Shown one piece after another: positions 7,811 through 17,190 of a stretch of 64,000 bases of DNA. Position 1 is the stretch's first letter. Every line of letters begins with the position of its first letter. The translations under genes and the position numbers were made by a program. The stretch is from Hymenobacter translucens. GTDB taxonomy: Bacteria > Bacteroidota > Bacteroidia > Cytophagales > Hymenobacteraceae. The stretch is taken from contig NZ_JAJERB010000002.1 of assembly GCF_020685205.1 (NCBI RefSeq), positions 372,001 to 436,000 of the forward strand. The letters run 5' to 3'. Below the pieces are notes generated by a model, which was not told where the DNA came from, ran no database searches, and worked only from the letters and a program-made list of their open reading frames with translations.

Positions 7811-9856
7811 ATGATCATACGCAAACTTGCACTTTCCCTGGCTCTGTTTGCCGGCACTACGGGCTGGGCCTCCGCTCAGAAAGCCATCTGGGCTGCCAAA
7901 GTAGTTGAGGTTTCCTCGCAGAAAGCCGAGGGCAAAGAGCCGTTCTCGCCCGACAAGGTGCTGGGCGAGCCCAATGCCCTGCCGCTGGGTCAGATCAGCA
8001 ACGACGCCTGGATTCCCAAAAAGGAAGGCAGCAAGGAGTTTATTGAAGTTAAATTCGGCAAGTCGCTGGTGGCCCGGCAGGTGACCGTGGTTGAGAACTT
8101 CAACCCGGGCTCCATCACCAAGATCGAGCTGGTCGACACCCGCAACACCCGGCACCAGGTGTACGAGAACAAGGCGCCGGGCCCCATTCCGGAAACCTTC
8201 CGGACGCTGAGCGTCAGCTTCGCGCCCGGTAAGTTCCGCACGGTCGGGGTAGTCGTCACGATGAACACGGCCAAAGTGGAGGGAGTAAACCAGATCGACG
8301 CCATCGGTATTGCCGACGTGGCCGAGACGATGGTGAAAAAAGAATTTGTGGCGGCCAAGCCGGAAGGAGTGGCCTTCGACTCGGCCATGGTAAACCTGGG
8401 GCCGGCCGTGAACTCGAAGTACGTGGATACCCACCCGGTTATTGCCCCCGACGGCCGCACGCTGTTTTTTGCGCGGCAGAGCACCCCGCAGAACGTGGGC
8501 GGGGCCAAAGACGCGCAGGACGTGTGGTTTAGTACCCTGACCAGCGCTGAAAAGAAAACCTTCAGCGCCGCCAAAAACATTGGCGGGCCCATCAACACGC
8601 CGGGCCCCAACGGGCTGGCTTCGGTATCGTCGGATGGCAAGACGGCCATTCTGATCAACGTGTACAAGCCCGACGGCTCGATTGACCCCAAAGGGGCCAG
8701 CATCTCCCGCCGCACCGCTTCGGGCTGGAGCATGCCGGTAAAGATCGAAATCGAGGACTTCTACAACAACGACCCTGAAAACGTCGACTATGCCCTTTCG
8801 ACCTCGGGCAAGGTGCTGCTGATGGCCGTGGACCGCAACGACAGCAAAGGCGAGCAGGACCTGTACGTGAGCTTTCGGAACGCCGATGGCAAAACCTGGG
8901 GCCGCCCGCGCAACCTGGGCGGCACAGTAAATACCAAGAAGGCGGAATTTGCCCCTTTCCTGGCTGCCGACGGCAAAACCCTGTATTTCGCTACCGAGGG
9001 GCACGGCGGGTACGGCAAGAGCGACATCTTCTACTCCAAGCGCCTCGACGACACCTGGACCAACTGGACCAAGCCCCGCAACCTCGGCGCCAGCATCAAC
9101 TCCACCGACTTCGATGGCTACTTCACGCTTTCGGCCTCGGGGGAGGATGCCTACCTGGTGTCGGCCCGCAATGGTATTGAGGGCTCCCGCGACATTTTCC
9201 GCATTGCGCTTACGCCGCAGTTTAAGCCGGAGATTGTAACGCTGGTGCGGGGGCGGGTTCTGGACGCGGCCACCAAAAAGCCGGTAGCCGCTACCATCCG
9301 GTACGAGAACCTGCTGACGGGCGAAGAACTTGGCGTGGCCGAGTCGAACCCGACGGATGGCTCCTACACCATCGTGCTGCCCACCGGCGTGCACTATGGC
9401 TACCGCGCCGAAGCAAAGGACTACCTGGCGGAAAGTGACAACCTCGACGTAACGGACCGTACCAAATACTCCGAAGTAGAGCAGGACCTGTACCTGGTGC
9501 CGTTTGCCGTGGGTCAGACCATCAAGCTGAACAACATCTTCTTTACCCAGAGCAAGTACAACCTGCGCGAAAACTCCTATCCGGAGCTGCAGCGTCTGAT
9601 CCGGACCCTGAAGGAGTACCCGGCAGTGGAAATCAAGCTGGAGGGCCACACCGATAACCAGGGCGACCCGTCCCTGAACCTGAAGCTCAGCCTCGACCGC
9701 GTAAACGAAGTGAAGCGCTACCTCGTGCAGAAGGGTATTGCCAGCAACCGGATTACCACCGAAGGCTTCGGCGACACCAAGCCCATTGCCAGCAACGAGC
9801 AGGAAGAAACCCGCAAGCTCAACCGCCGCGTGGAGTTCCGGATTACGAAGAAGTAA
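7811..9856 (+). CDS. OmpA-family protein with PD40 repeats
   Basis: 681 residues. In order: a signal peptide to about residue 22 (GWASA); a ~140-residue segment starting KAIWAAKVVEVSSQKAEG that looks like a discoidin-type beta-sandwich; PD40/WD40-like blades at about 195-470 (APDGRTLFFAR, SSDGKTAILIN, AADGKTLYFAT); a carboxypeptidase-regulatory-like domain from about 478 (VRGRVLDAATKKPVAATIR); and a C-terminal OmpA peptidoglycan-binding domain from about 573 (LEGHTDNQGD, LNRRVEFRITKK). The protein should bridge the outer membrane and peptidoglycan. PD40-CRD-OmpA proteins include PorE-like parts of type IX secretion, but here the usual TPR region is replaced by the discoidin-like segment. The role is inferred only. 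A 26-bp palindrome ends the gene. Confidence 0.88.
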   Translation: MIIRKLALSLALFAGTTGWASAQKAIWAAKVVEVSSQKAEGKEPFSPDKVLGEPNALPLGQISNDAWIPKKEGSKEFIEVKFGKSLVARQVTVVENFNPGSITKIELVDTRNTRHQVYENKAPGPIPETFRTLSVSFAPGKFRTVGVVVTMNTAKVEGVNQIDAIGIADVAETMVKKEFVAAKPEGVAFDSAMVNLGPAVNSKYVDTHPVIAPDGRTLFFARQSTPQNVGGAKDAQDVWFSTLTSAEKKTFSAAKNIGGPINTPGPNGLASVSSDGKTAILINVYKPDGSIDPKGASISRRTASGWSMPVKIEIEDFYNNDPENVDYALSTSGKVLLMAVDRNDSKGEQDLYVSFRNADGKTWGRPRNLGGTVNTKKAEFAPFLAADGKTLYFATEGHGGYGKSDIFYSKRLDDTWTNWTKPRNLGASINSTDFDGYFTLSASGEDAYLVSARNGIEGSRDIFRIALTPQFKPEIVTLVRGRVLDAATKKPVAATIRYENLLTGEELGVAESNPTDGSYTIVLPTGVHYGYRAEAKDYLAESDNLDVTDRTKYSEVEQDLYLVPFAVGQTIKLNNIFFTQSKYNLRENSYPELQRLIRTLKEYPAVEIKLEGHTDNQGDPSLNLKLSLDRVNEVKRYLVQKGIASNRITTEGFGDTKPIASNEQEETRKLNRRVEFRITKK

Positions 9857-9873
9857 GCTGCTCCCAAAGCATC

Positions 9874-9926
9874 AACCCCAAGCAAAAGCCCCGGCGTACA
9901 GTACGCCGGGGCTTTTGCTTGGGGTT
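9874..9926. terminator. Very long perfect palindromic terminator
   Basis: Bases 9874-9899 are the exact reverse complement of 9901-9926, 26 bp with one central base. The stem contains CCCCGGCG/CGCCGGGG flanked by AAAAG/CTTTT. It lies between the convergent OmpA-family and floA genes and can work in both directions. Confidence 0.8.
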
Positions 9927-9993
9927 GGTAGGTGGCCAGACAAGTCAAAGCAGGAACCCATCGTAAGTCTGCTGGCCTACCGTATGGCTCGTC

Positions 9994-10965
9994 TTAGCTA
10001 GGCTTCGCAGGGCCGCCGGGGTTGGCAATGGATTCGCGCATGTCAGTGTCGGCCTGTACGTTGCGCATCTTGTAGTAGTCCATCACGCCCAGGTTGCCGT
10101 TGCGAAACGCTTCCGCAATGGCTTTCGGGATTTCGGCTTCGGCTTCCACCACGCGGGCCCGGGCTTCCTGGGTTTTGGCGCGGTTTTCCTGCTCCACGGC
10201 CACGGCCATGGCGCGGCGCTCCTCGGCCCGGGCTTCGGCCACTTTCAGGTCGGCTGACGCCTGATCGGTCTGAAGCTTGGCCCCGATGTTCTCGCCGATA
10301 TCGATGTCGGCAATGTCAATGGAGAGTATTTCGAAGGCAGTACCGGCATCGAGTCCTTTGTGCAAAACCAGCTTGGAGATTTTGTCGGGGTTTTCAAGTA
10401 CTTCCTTGTGCGACACCGACGAGCCGATGCTGGTCACGATTCCTTCGCCGACGCGGGCAAGAATAGTTTCTTCCCCGGCTCCGCCTACCAGCTGGGCAAT
10501 GTTGGCCCGTACCGTAACCCGGGCAATGACGATCAGCTGAATACCGTCCTGGGCCACGGCCGCCACGTTGGGCGTGTTAATCACCTTCGGGTTTACCGAC
10601 GTAGTCACGGCTTCGAACACGTTGCGGCCCGCCAGGTCGATGGCCGTAGCCTGCTTGAAAGTCAGCGGGATGTTAGCCTTATCGGCTGAAATCAGCGCCT
10701 TGATAACGTTCGGGACGTTGCCCCCGGCCAGGTAGTGCGTTTCCAGGTCGTTGCTCGTCACGTCGATGCCGGCCTTGGTCGCCGTAATCAGGGAGTTGAC
10801 GATGAGCGTGGGGGAGACTTTCCGCACCCGCATCAGCACCAGCTGAAAAAGGCTTACCCGGACCCCGGAAAAGATGGCGGTAATCCAGAGGCTGATGGGA
10901 AAGAAGTACAGGAACACCAGCAGCACCACGGCTGCAATGGCGACGGGAACAACGGGGAAGTTCAT
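9994..10965 (-). CDS. floA: Flotillin-like protein FloA
   Basis: 323 residues from ATG 10965; an in-frame extension to 11019 is ignored because [22 protein letters not shown] is the usual FloA membrane hairpin. It is followed by a PHB/SPFH-type domain ([21 protein letters not shown] ... [19 protein letters not shown]) and a heptad-rich [21 protein letters not shown] coiled coil. Bacillus FloA (YqfA) is 331 residues. FloA scaffolds membrane microdomains and signalling or secretion complexes at the inner membrane. It follows the NfeD-like gene by 99 bases on the same strand, the conserved pairing of these families. Confidence 0.93.
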   Translation of the reverse strand: MNFPVVPVAIAAVVLLVFLYFFPISLWITAIFSGVRVSLFQLVLMRVRKVSPTLIVNSLITATKAGIDVTSNDLETHYLAGGNVPNVIKALISADKANIPLTFKQATAIDLAGRNVFEAVTTSVNPKVINTPNVAAVAQDGIQLIVIARVTVRANIAQLVGGAGEETILARVGEGIVTSIGSSVSHKEVLENPDKISKLVLHKGLDAGTAFEILSIDIADIDIGENIGAKLQTDQASADLKVAEARAEERRAMAVAVEQENRAKTQEARARVVEAEAEIPKAIAEAFRNGNLGVMDYYKMRNVQADTDMRESIANPGGPAKPS

Positions 10966-11064
10966 AGGCAGAGGGTCAGATTGAGCAGAGCAGCGGCAGC
11001 CAGGCCAGCGGGCCGGCAAGATTCATATTATTCCGTACATCCAGGCGGAGCCCTGTGAACCGGC

Positions 11065-11535
11065 TTACACGCCTGCCTTTTCCACTACAATCCGGTTCTG
11101 CTCGATGCCCAGCACCCGCACCACCGCCCCGGCCGGCACAAACTCGCCCCGGGTCACCACTTCCCGCCGGTCATCGTCGAACAGGGCCGTTCCTGCCGGA
11201 CGCAACGCCGACAGCGTACGGCCAGTGGTGCCGGGCTGCACGTCGGGGTTGCGCACGTCACGCACCCGACTGTGGTTGACGTCCGTTAGGGCGAACCGGG
11301 CCAGATTTTTGGGCCGGAGGCCCACGTACACGGTCGCGGCCACTAGCACGGCGGAGATGCCGAGGGCGTAATGTCCGGCCGGCGTACCCAGGTCGCGGTA
11401 GCCCAGCCATACTCCGGCAGTGAGCAGTACCAGCCCCACCAGCCCCACCAGGGTCGTGCCCGGAATGAAGACCACTTCAGCCACCAGAAAGATCAGCCCG
11501 AAAAGCAGCAGTACGGCAACGGTAATCCAGTCCAT
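11065..11535 (-). CDS. NfeD-like membrane protein
   Basis: 156 residues starting at ATG 11535 (MDWITVAVLLLFGLIFLVAE); the longer frame to 11598 adds no recognisable sequence. Three hydrophobic helices occupy the first ~75 residues, with the NfeD signature FIPGTTLVGLVG. A C-terminal OB-fold domain follows (GRTLSALRPAGTALFDDDRREVVTRG, EQNRIVVEKAG). NfeD proteins partner with flotillins and stomatins, and the downstream gene is floA, so the two probably form one transcription unit. This is the short NfeD form lacking a ClpP-type protease domain. Confidence 0.88.
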   Translation of the reverse strand: MDWITVAVLLLFGLIFLVAEVVFIPGTTLVGLVGLVLLTAGVWLGYRDLGTPAGHYALGISAVLVAATVYVGLRPKNLARFALTDVNHSRVRDVRNPDVQPGTTGRTLSALRPAGTALFDDDRREVVTRGEFVPAGAVVRVLGIEQNRIVVEKAGV

Positions 11536-11677
11536 GGGATTGAAAGGCGAAAAGTGCTCCTCAATATACGCAGAAAGCCCAGGCCGGCCGGCGGACAAAG
11601 TGGAAACATTGGCTATTTTGCTCCGGGTCCGCCAGCACGTACCCGCCCTGCTGTGAACTGCGTCACGTCCCGTCTAT

Positions 11678-12256
11678 ATGCCTAAGCCGGCCGCTCCGGA
11701 AATCATGCTGCGCACCCTGCTGCGGCAGGTGCCCTACCTTACGGAAACCGATGTTGGGAATTTTACGGCGCTCTGGCAGCGACGGGTTGGGCTGGGCCGC
11801 GGCGACTTTCTGATTCAGGCCGGGCAGGTGGAGCACAATCTGTACTTCGTGGGAAGCGGCCTGCTGCGCATCTATTACCCCACCCAGGCCGAGGAAATCT
11901 GCGTGGGCTTCGGCTACGCCAACAACCTGCTCTGCTCATTTCCGTCGTTTGTGGCCAACCGCCCATCGGACTACTGCATTCAGGCCCTGCGCCGCTGTGA
12001 GCTGCTGGCCCTCACCCGCGCCGACTTTCAGCAGTTCGTGGAAAGCAATGAGCGGTTTGCGCGGTTTTGGCGGGCCGAGCTGGAGCGGGTGCTGGTGGGG
12101 CGCATCGAGCGGGAAATCGACCTGCTGCTGCCCGAGCCCGAGCGGCGGCTCGACCGGCTGCTCAAGCGCAGCCCTCACATCTTTCAGCTGGTACCTAAAA
12201 AGTACATTGCCTCTTACCTGCGCATGACGCCCGAAACGCTCAGCCGCCTGCGCTAA
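11678..12256 (+). CDS. Crp/Fnr-family transcriptional regulator
   Basis: 192 residues: a cyclic-nucleotide-binding-like beta-barrel (FLIQAGQVEHNLYFVGSGLLRIY, residues ~45-70), a dimer helix, and a C-terminal helix-turn-helix whose recognition part is IASYLRMTPETLSRLR, where the protein ends. The Arg/Glu pair that would bind cAMP (RxES) is not evident, so the effector is unknown. Such solitary Crp-like proteins are numerous in Bacteroidota. It may control the DinB-like gene 60 bases downstream, but no operator could be identified. Confidence 0.87.
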   Translation: MPKPAAPEIMLRTLLRQVPYLTETDVGNFTALWQRRVGLGRGDFLIQAGQVEHNLYFVGSGLLRIYYPTQAEEICVGFGYANNLLCSFPSFVANRPSDYCIQALRRCELLALTRADFQQFVESNERFARFWRAELERVLVGRIEREIDLLLPEPERRLDRLLKRSPHIFQLVPKKYIASYLRMTPETLSRLR

Positions 12257-12316
12257 CTCTTGATTTCAATCAAGGTTTGCCAAGGTTAGGGCCCGGACCT
12301 TTGAAGAAAAAAAGCC

Positions 12317-12880
12317 ATGGAAATCACCCCCTTCTTTCAACAGCTCCGCACGGCCACCGAGCAGGCCCGCCGCACCGTTCAGACCACGTTTGCCGCCCTC
12401 GACGAGCCGCTGCTCAACTACAAGCCCGGGCCGGAGCAGTGGAGCATTCTGGAGTGCCTGGAGCACCTGAACCGCTACAGCCGCTACTATCATCCCCAGC
12501 TCAGCAAGGCCGTAGCCAGCGCCTCGGCGGCCACCGGGCCGGAGGTCGTGTTTGGCTGGCTGGGCCGCAAGTCCCTGGAAAGCGTGAAGCCCAACGACGC
12601 GCGGCGGCACAAAACCCTCAGGCACATGAACCCGAACAACAGCCGGCTCCGCAAAGAGGCGGTGCTGAGCGAGTTTGCCGAACACCAAACCCAGCTGCTG
12701 GAACTGCTGACGGCGGCCAGGGGTATCAACCTCAATCGGAAAGTGGTGCCCATCGAGTTTTTCAAGCTGCTGAAGCTCACCACCGGCGAAACGCTGCAGT
12801 TTCTGGTTGACCACACCCAGCGCCACCTGCAGCAGGCCGAGCGGGTGCGGCAGGGGCTCCGGGTAGAGCTGGCGGTGTAG
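12317..12880 (+). CDS. DinB/YfiT-like metal-dependent protein
   Basis: 187 residues with the four-helix DinB-like layout: LLNYKPGPEQWSILECLEHL near residue 32, and the C-terminal LVDHTQRHLQQAERV, whose histidines, with the His of CLEHL, would form the nickel/zinc triad. Members act as thiol transferases or unassigned hydrolases in the cytosol. A sequence GACCTTTG at 12296-12303 is one base off the TAnnTTTG element 13 bases before the ATG. The substrate is unknown. Confidence 0.82.
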   Translation: MEITPFFQQLRTATEQARRTVQTTFAALDEPLLNYKPGPEQWSILECLEHLNRYSRYYHPQLSKAVASASAATGPEVVFGWLGRKSLESVKPNDARRHKTLRHMNPNNSRLRKEAVLSEFAEHQTQLLELLTAARGINLNRKVVPIEFFKLLKLTTGETLQFLVDHTQRHLQQAERVRQGLRVELAV

Positions 12881-12902
12881 ATGCGGGCTGGGAAGGCCGC
12901 AT

Positions 12903-12941
12903 AAAAACGCGGGGCCTGCCGAGCAGCTCAGCAGGCCCCGC
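12903..12941 (-). terminator. Terminator of the DUF4142 gene
   Basis: GCGGGGCCTGC (12909-12919) pairs perfectly with GCAGGCCCCGC (12931-12941). On the minus strand the stem is followed by GTTTTTA, so it ends transcription of the DUF4142 gene. Confidence 0.8.
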
Positions 12942-12966
12942 AAAAAGAGACGATTGGAGCAGATGG

Positions 12967-13707
12967 TTAGTCTACCTTTTTCTCGATGTCGGCGGCCATC
13001 TTCATATGCGAGCGAAGCATGGGAAGCGTCTTGGCGGCAAAAGACTTCACGACCGGCGTTTCGGCGGCGTTGCCTTTGGCGCTGAACATGGTAATATCCA
13101 TCGTGTGGGCACTTTCCATGATATCCATATAGGCTTCGTCGAACGCCTTGCCCGAAAGGCCCGACAGCTTGTCCATCATCGCCTGGTGCATGGGCATCAG
13201 GGTGGTAGGCGGCGTCACGTTTAGCTGGGTTGCAATAGGCTTCATATCGTTGCTGGCCCGGGTGTGGTGGTCCACCATCATCTGGCCGAACTTCTTTACC
13301 TCGGCATGGCCGCCCTGCTGCACGGCCAGCTTGCCCAGCTGAATTTCCAGCATGTTGCTGCTGGCTGCCGTCAGCAGGAACTGTGCGTCAGGCATATTCG
13401 ACAGCTCAGCATACGTAGCGGGGCCGGAATTACTGTCGGTAGCACCGGATCTCGCCTGGTCACCACCACTGGCCGCCGCATTGGTGAGCGTGCCCTGATT
13501 GGCGCCCAGTCCCATGGCGTCGGTACCCACGGTGCCACCCTGCCCAATGGCATCCGTCGCGGGGCTGTTGGCACCGGCCGCTGAGCCACTGGTAGAGTTA
13601 CTGGCATTGCCACTATTGTCCGAGGTGCTGCTGGTGCTCGAGCAGGCTGCGCTCAGGCCCAATACGCCGGAGAAGAGCAGCGGAATAATGATTCGGGTCG
13701 TTTTCAT
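12967..13707 (-). CDS. DUF4142 lipoprotein
   Basis: 246 residues. It has a lipoprotein signal (MKTTRIIIPLLFSGVLGLSAAC), a ~75-residue Ser/Gly/Asn/Thr-rich linker, then the DUF4142 helical (ferritin-like) domain from FLLTAASSNMLEIQLGKLAVQ to the end. The pattern QQGGHAEVKKFGQMMVDHHTR is typical. DUF4142 proteins are envelope proteins of unknown function, often stress-linked. The gene stands alone with its own terminator. Confidence 0.88.
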   Translation of the reverse strand: MKTTRIIIPLLFSGVLGLSAACSSTSSTSDNSGNASNSTSGSAAGANSPATDAIGQGGTVGTDAMGLGANQGTLTNAAASGGDQARSGATDSNSGPATYAELSNMPDAQFLLTAASSNMLEIQLGKLAVQQGGHAEVKKFGQMMVDHHTRASNDMKPIATQLNVTPPTTLMPMHQAMMDKLSGLSGKAFDEAYMDIMESAHTMDITMFSAKGNAAETPVVKSFAAKTLPMLRSHMKMAADIEKKVD

Positions 13708-13841
13708 AGTGTTTGGTGAAGAAAGGTTAGGCTTTGCTATACGCCCCCCTGTTGGTCTGGTTTTCTGTCGAACCCATAAAAAAGCGGCTGCTAACGCAAT
13801 CGGAATCTACCTTGGCCACCCTCAGCCCGTATGCAGCCAGC

Positions 13842-14096
13842 ATGATGAAACAACGCGAAGTCACCGACCAGCACCACACTACCTGGACCTGCGTGCAGGC
13901 CTACGCGGGCACCGGCGGCGCGGCTGCCCGGCAGGCCACCGAGCTTTCCGAGTCTGACGCCGGAACCGTGCCCGTGGTCTGTACGCCCAGCGGCGGCGCC
14001 CAGACCGTGCGGCTGGAGCTGAGCAAAGGCTGGTTTGATTCTCTTTCCGATGAAGAGCTGACGGCCGCTATTCAGCAGGAGGAGAGGGGCCGATAA
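13842..14096 (+). CDS. Small protein of unknown function
   Basis: 84 residues from ATG 13842, with an alternative in-frame ATG three bases later. The sequence begins MMKQREVTDQHHTTWTCVQAYAG and ends FDSLSDEELTAAIQQEERGR. It has two cysteines (in TWTC and VVCTP), no signal peptide and no membrane segment. It is followed 16 bases later by a strong terminator oriented to serve it, which supports a real gene. I recognise no family. Confidence 0.6.
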   Translation: MMKQREVTDQHHTTWTCVQAYAGTGGAAARQATELSESDAGTVPVVCTPSGGAQTVRLELSKGWFDSLSDEELTAAIQQEERGR

Positions 14097-14112
14097 GCCG
14101 GCCTGAAAACGA

Positions 14113-14150
14113 AAACGCCCCTCCGGCTCCGGCCGGAAGGGCGTTTGTTT
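14113..14150. terminator. Terminator between convergent genes
   Basis: AAACGCCC (14113-14120) pairs with GGGCGTTT (14139-14146), with an inner TCCGG/CCGGA stem, followed by GTTT. It separates the small plus-strand gene from proS. Confidence 0.8.
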
Positions 14151-14165
14151 ACGCATTAGCGAAGC

Positions 14166-15641
14166 CTAGTAGGCCCGGGCGAAATACACCCGGCGCGGGC
14201 TGGGTTTGCCGGTTAGCATGTCCACCCCTTCTTCGTCGGGCTCGTTGAGCGCGATGCAGCGGATGGTAGCCTTGGTTTCTTCCTTGATGCGGTCTTCCGT
14301 TTCGGAGGTGCCGTCCCAGTGGGCTACCACGAAGCCGCCTTCGCCTTCCAGCGCCTGCTTGAACTCCTCGTAGCTGTCGACGCGGGTGGTATGGGTTTCG
14401 CGGAAGCGCAGGGCCCGGTTGTAGATGTTTGACTGAATGTCGCTCAACAACTGGTCAATGCTGTTCACGATGTCGGCCAGGGGCAGGTTCATTTTCTCCT
14501 TGGTGTCGCGACGGGCTACTTCCACCGTTCCGCTGTCGAGGTCACGGGTGCCGATGGCAATGCGGACCGGTACGCCCTTGAGCTCCCACTCGGCAAACTT
14601 CGCACCCGGGCGCTCGGTGTCGCGGTCGTCGAGTTTGACGGAGATTCCCCGCTCAATCAGCCCCATCTGGAGCGGACGGATGCGTTCCAGCAGCTCCTCG
14701 AGCTGACCGGTTTTGTAGATGGGCACAATCACAACCTGGATGGGCGCCAGCTTGGGCGGCAGCACCAGGCCTTCGTCGTCGGAGTGCGCCATCACCAAGG
14801 CGCCCATCAGGCGGGTGCTGACTCCCCAGGAAGTTCCCCACACGTATTCCAGGGTGCCCTGCTTGTTGGTGAACTGCACGTCGAAGGCTTTGGCGAAGTT
14901 CTGACCCAGGAAGTGGGACGTACCCGCCTGCAAAGCTTTTCCGTCCTGCATCAGCCCTTCGATGCAGTAGGTGTCGAGGGCGCCGGCAAAACGCTCGTTC
15001 TCACTTTTAACGCCTTTCACGACGGGCAGCGCCATCCATTCCTCGGCAAACTGGGCGTACACGTCCAGCATTTGCCGGGTTTCGGCCACGGCTTCCTCGG
15101 CGGTAGCGTGGGCGGTGTGGCCTTCCTGCCAGAGGAACTCGGCCGTGCGCAAAAACAGGCGGGTACGCATTTCCCACCGCACCACGTTGGCCCACTGGTT
15201 GATGAGCAAGGGCAGGTCGCGGTAGCTTTGCACCCAGTTCTTGTAGGTGCTCCAGATGATGGCCTCCGAGGTCGGGCGCACAATCAGCTCTTCCTCCAGC
15301 TTGGCGTTGGGGTCTACGCGGAGCTTGCCGGGGTTGTCGGGGTCGGTTTGCAGACGGTAGTGAGTTACTACGGCGCATTCCTTGGCAAAGCCCTCAGCGT
15401 TTTTCTCTTCGGCCTCAAACAGGCTTTTGGGCACGAAAAGCGGAAAGTAGGCGTTCTGATGGCCGGTGCGCTTGAACATGTCGTCCAGCTGCCGCTGCAT
15501 CTTTTCCCAGATGGCGTACCCATAGGGCTTAATGACCATGCAACCCCGTACGGCCGAGTTTTCGGCCAGGCCCGCCCGCTTTACCAAGTCGTTGTACCAC
15601 AGCGAATAATCTTCGCTACGTTTGGTCAGACTTTTGCTCAT
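14166..15641 (-). CDS. proS: Prolyl-tRNA synthetase (archaeal/eukaryotic type)
   Basis: Charges tRNA-Pro; cytoplasmic class II synthetase. 491 residues from ATG 15641 ([20 protein letters not shown]), chosen over the longer frame because this matches the usual start of the type-3 enzyme. The class II motif region [10 protein letters not shown], the HAA (anticodon-binding) domain beginning [13 protein letters not shown], and a C-terminal zinc-binding-like domain ending in Tyr (RRVYFARAY) are all present. This eukaryote-like form lacks the editing insertion of the bacterial type and is usual in Bacteroidota. Confidence 0.96.
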   Translation of the reverse strand: MSKSLTKRSEDYSLWYNDLVKRAGLAENSAVRGCMVIKPYGYAIWEKMQRQLDDMFKRTGHQNAYFPLFVPKSLFEAEEKNAEGFAKECAVVTHYRLQTDPDNPGKLRVDPNAKLEEELIVRPTSEAIIWSTYKNWVQSYRDLPLLINQWANVVRWEMRTRLFLRTAEFLWQEGHTAHATAEEAVAETRQMLDVYAQFAEEWMALPVVKGVKSENERFAGALDTYCIEGLMQDGKALQAGTSHFLGQNFAKAFDVQFTNKQGTLEYVWGTSWGVSTRLMGALVMAHSDDEGLVLPPKLAPIQVVIVPIYKTGQLEELLERIRPLQMGLIERGISVKLDDRDTERPGAKFAEWELKGVPVRIAIGTRDLDSGTVEVARRDTKEKMNLPLADIVNSIDQLLSDIQSNIYNRALRFRETHTTRVDSYEEFKQALEGEGGFVVAHWDGTSETEDRIKEETKATIRCIALNEPDEEGVDMLTGKPSPRRVYFARAY

Positions 15642-15818
15642 TTTCGGATTATCTTTGAGTAGAAGGAAAGGGTTCCGGTTCTGGTATAAGTTTTGACTGA
15701 TCCAGGGCACCGTTTCCGGCACGAATTACGTTATTAAACCTGAGCAATCCGCCCCCATCCGGGTAGGCGGCCCCGCTTATGGGCAATGCGACCACCCCTA
15801 TTTTTTAGCTTCCCCGCC

Positions 15819-17123
15819 ATGAAAAATACCTTGACTGCTCTGTTGCCCGCCCTGGCCTTGCTCACGCTGGGCGGCTGTGCGGGCACCTCCGCGCTGACCT
15901 CCACCGAGAGCGACGGCGTATACTATTCTTCTAAAGACCGCACCTCCCAGGTGGTTTCAACTCGGCCGGCCACTTCCGATGAGCCGGCTCCGGTGTCGGC
16001 CTCGGAAGAAGCAAACCCCGAGTACCGCGGCTCTAGTCAGTCGGCCCGCAGCTCCGGAAGCACGGAGTACTACGACGATGACTACAGCTACTCGGCCCGG
16101 ATTCGGCGCTTTCATCAGCCCTACCGCGGCCTCAGCCTCGGGTACTACGACTTTGCGTACGTTGACCCCTTTTTCTACGGTGCGTCGCCCTATGCCTGGG
16201 GGCCAGCCGGCTATTATAACTCGTTCTACGACCCTTTCTTCTACGACCCGTTCCGCTACGGCTACGGCAGCCCCTACGTCAGTGTCACCATCGGCTACGG
16301 CCGGCCTTATTATCCCTACGCCTACTACCGGCCCTACGGCTATGGCTACTACGACTCCTTCTATGGCTATGGCCGCGGGTATGGTGGCTATTATGGCAGT
16401 CGGTATGGCAACCGCAACTACGGTAGCGGCTACGTGCAGAATCCCCGCAACCAGGTTTATTATGGCCCGCGTCAGAGCCGGAGCGGGGAAGCAACATCCA
16501 CCGGAGGCACGGTACGCAACCATGGCGGCCGCCTCAACGAAGGTGGTCTGGTAGCTCCCAACCCCGGCAGTCAGCAAACTTCCAGCGGCGTAATCAGCAG
16601 CGGCAGCCCAGCCGGTCCCGGCAAGTCACGGGTGCAGGAAGCCGGCTCCAGCCAGCAGTCGATTTCGCAGTCTGGCCCGGACCGGACGATTGAGGCGCCC
16701 GTTAAATCGTCGCCCGAGCGGCCGTCCCGTCTGGGTCGGGTTTATGAAGCGACGCCTGACCAGTCCGGCGCTCCGGCTCCGGATGCCCAGCCCCAGATCC
16801 GGCCCGATGCCTACGGGCAGGGCCGCCGCATCCGGGTAGCGGAAGAGCAGCCCGCCCAGATGAGCACGTTGCCTCAGGATTATGCTCAGCCGCAACAGCC
16901 TCAGCCGGTTCAGCCCCAGCGTCGCCGGAGCGTCTATGGCGGCGACCAACAGGCCCCAGAGCAGCCGGCCACCCGGCCGCAACGCCGGGTGTACCGGGAT
17001 TCGGGCGAGCAGCCGCAGCGGTCCTATTCGGAGCCCAGCCGCTCGTACTCACAGCCCAGCTCCCAACCTTCGTCCAGCCCGGCCCCTTCGGGTGGGCGTG
17101 GCGGCCGGGGCCGAATTGAATAA
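15819..17123 (+). CDS. Tyr/Gly-rich lipoprotein, low complexity
   Basis: 434 residues from ATG 15819, set by the lipoprotein signal MKNTLTALLPALALLTLGGC. Residues ~90-215 are extremely rich in Tyr, Gly, Phe and Pro (repeats such as YYDSFYGYGRGYGGYY). The rest is disordered, rich in Ser/Gln/Pro/Arg, and ends GGRGGRGRIE. No enzyme domain is visible. Tyr/Gly-rich envelope lipoproteins of this kind are seen in Cytophagales without known function; adhesion or surface coating is a guess. It shares orientation with the FadL-type gene 67 bases downstream. Confidence 0.78.
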   Translation: MKNTLTALLPALALLTLGGCAGTSALTSTESDGVYYSSKDRTSQVVSTRPATSDEPAPVSASEEANPEYRGSSQSARSSGSTEYYDDDYSYSARIRRFHQPYRGLSLGYYDFAYVDPFFYGASPYAWGPAGYYNSFYDPFFYDPFRYGYGSPYVSVTIGYGRPYYPYAYYRPYGYGYYDSFYGYGRGYGGYYGSRYGNRNYGSGYVQNPRNQVYYGPRQSRSGEATSTGGTVRNHGGRLNEGGLVAPNPGSQQTSSGVISSGSPAGPGKSRVQEAGSSQQSISQSGPDRTIEAPVKSSPERPSRLGRVYEATPDQSGAPAPDAQPQIRPDAYGQGRRIRVAEEQPAQMSTLPQDYAQPQQPQPVQPQRRRSVYGGDQQAPEQPATRPQRRVYRDSGEQPQRSYSEPSRSYSQPSSQPSSSPAPSGGRGGRGRIE

Positions 17124-17190
17124 CTCAGCCCGCTTGATAACTGGTTGATTTGTCATTGGTGCCGCCTTGCCGGCTCAATTTCCTATCCTA

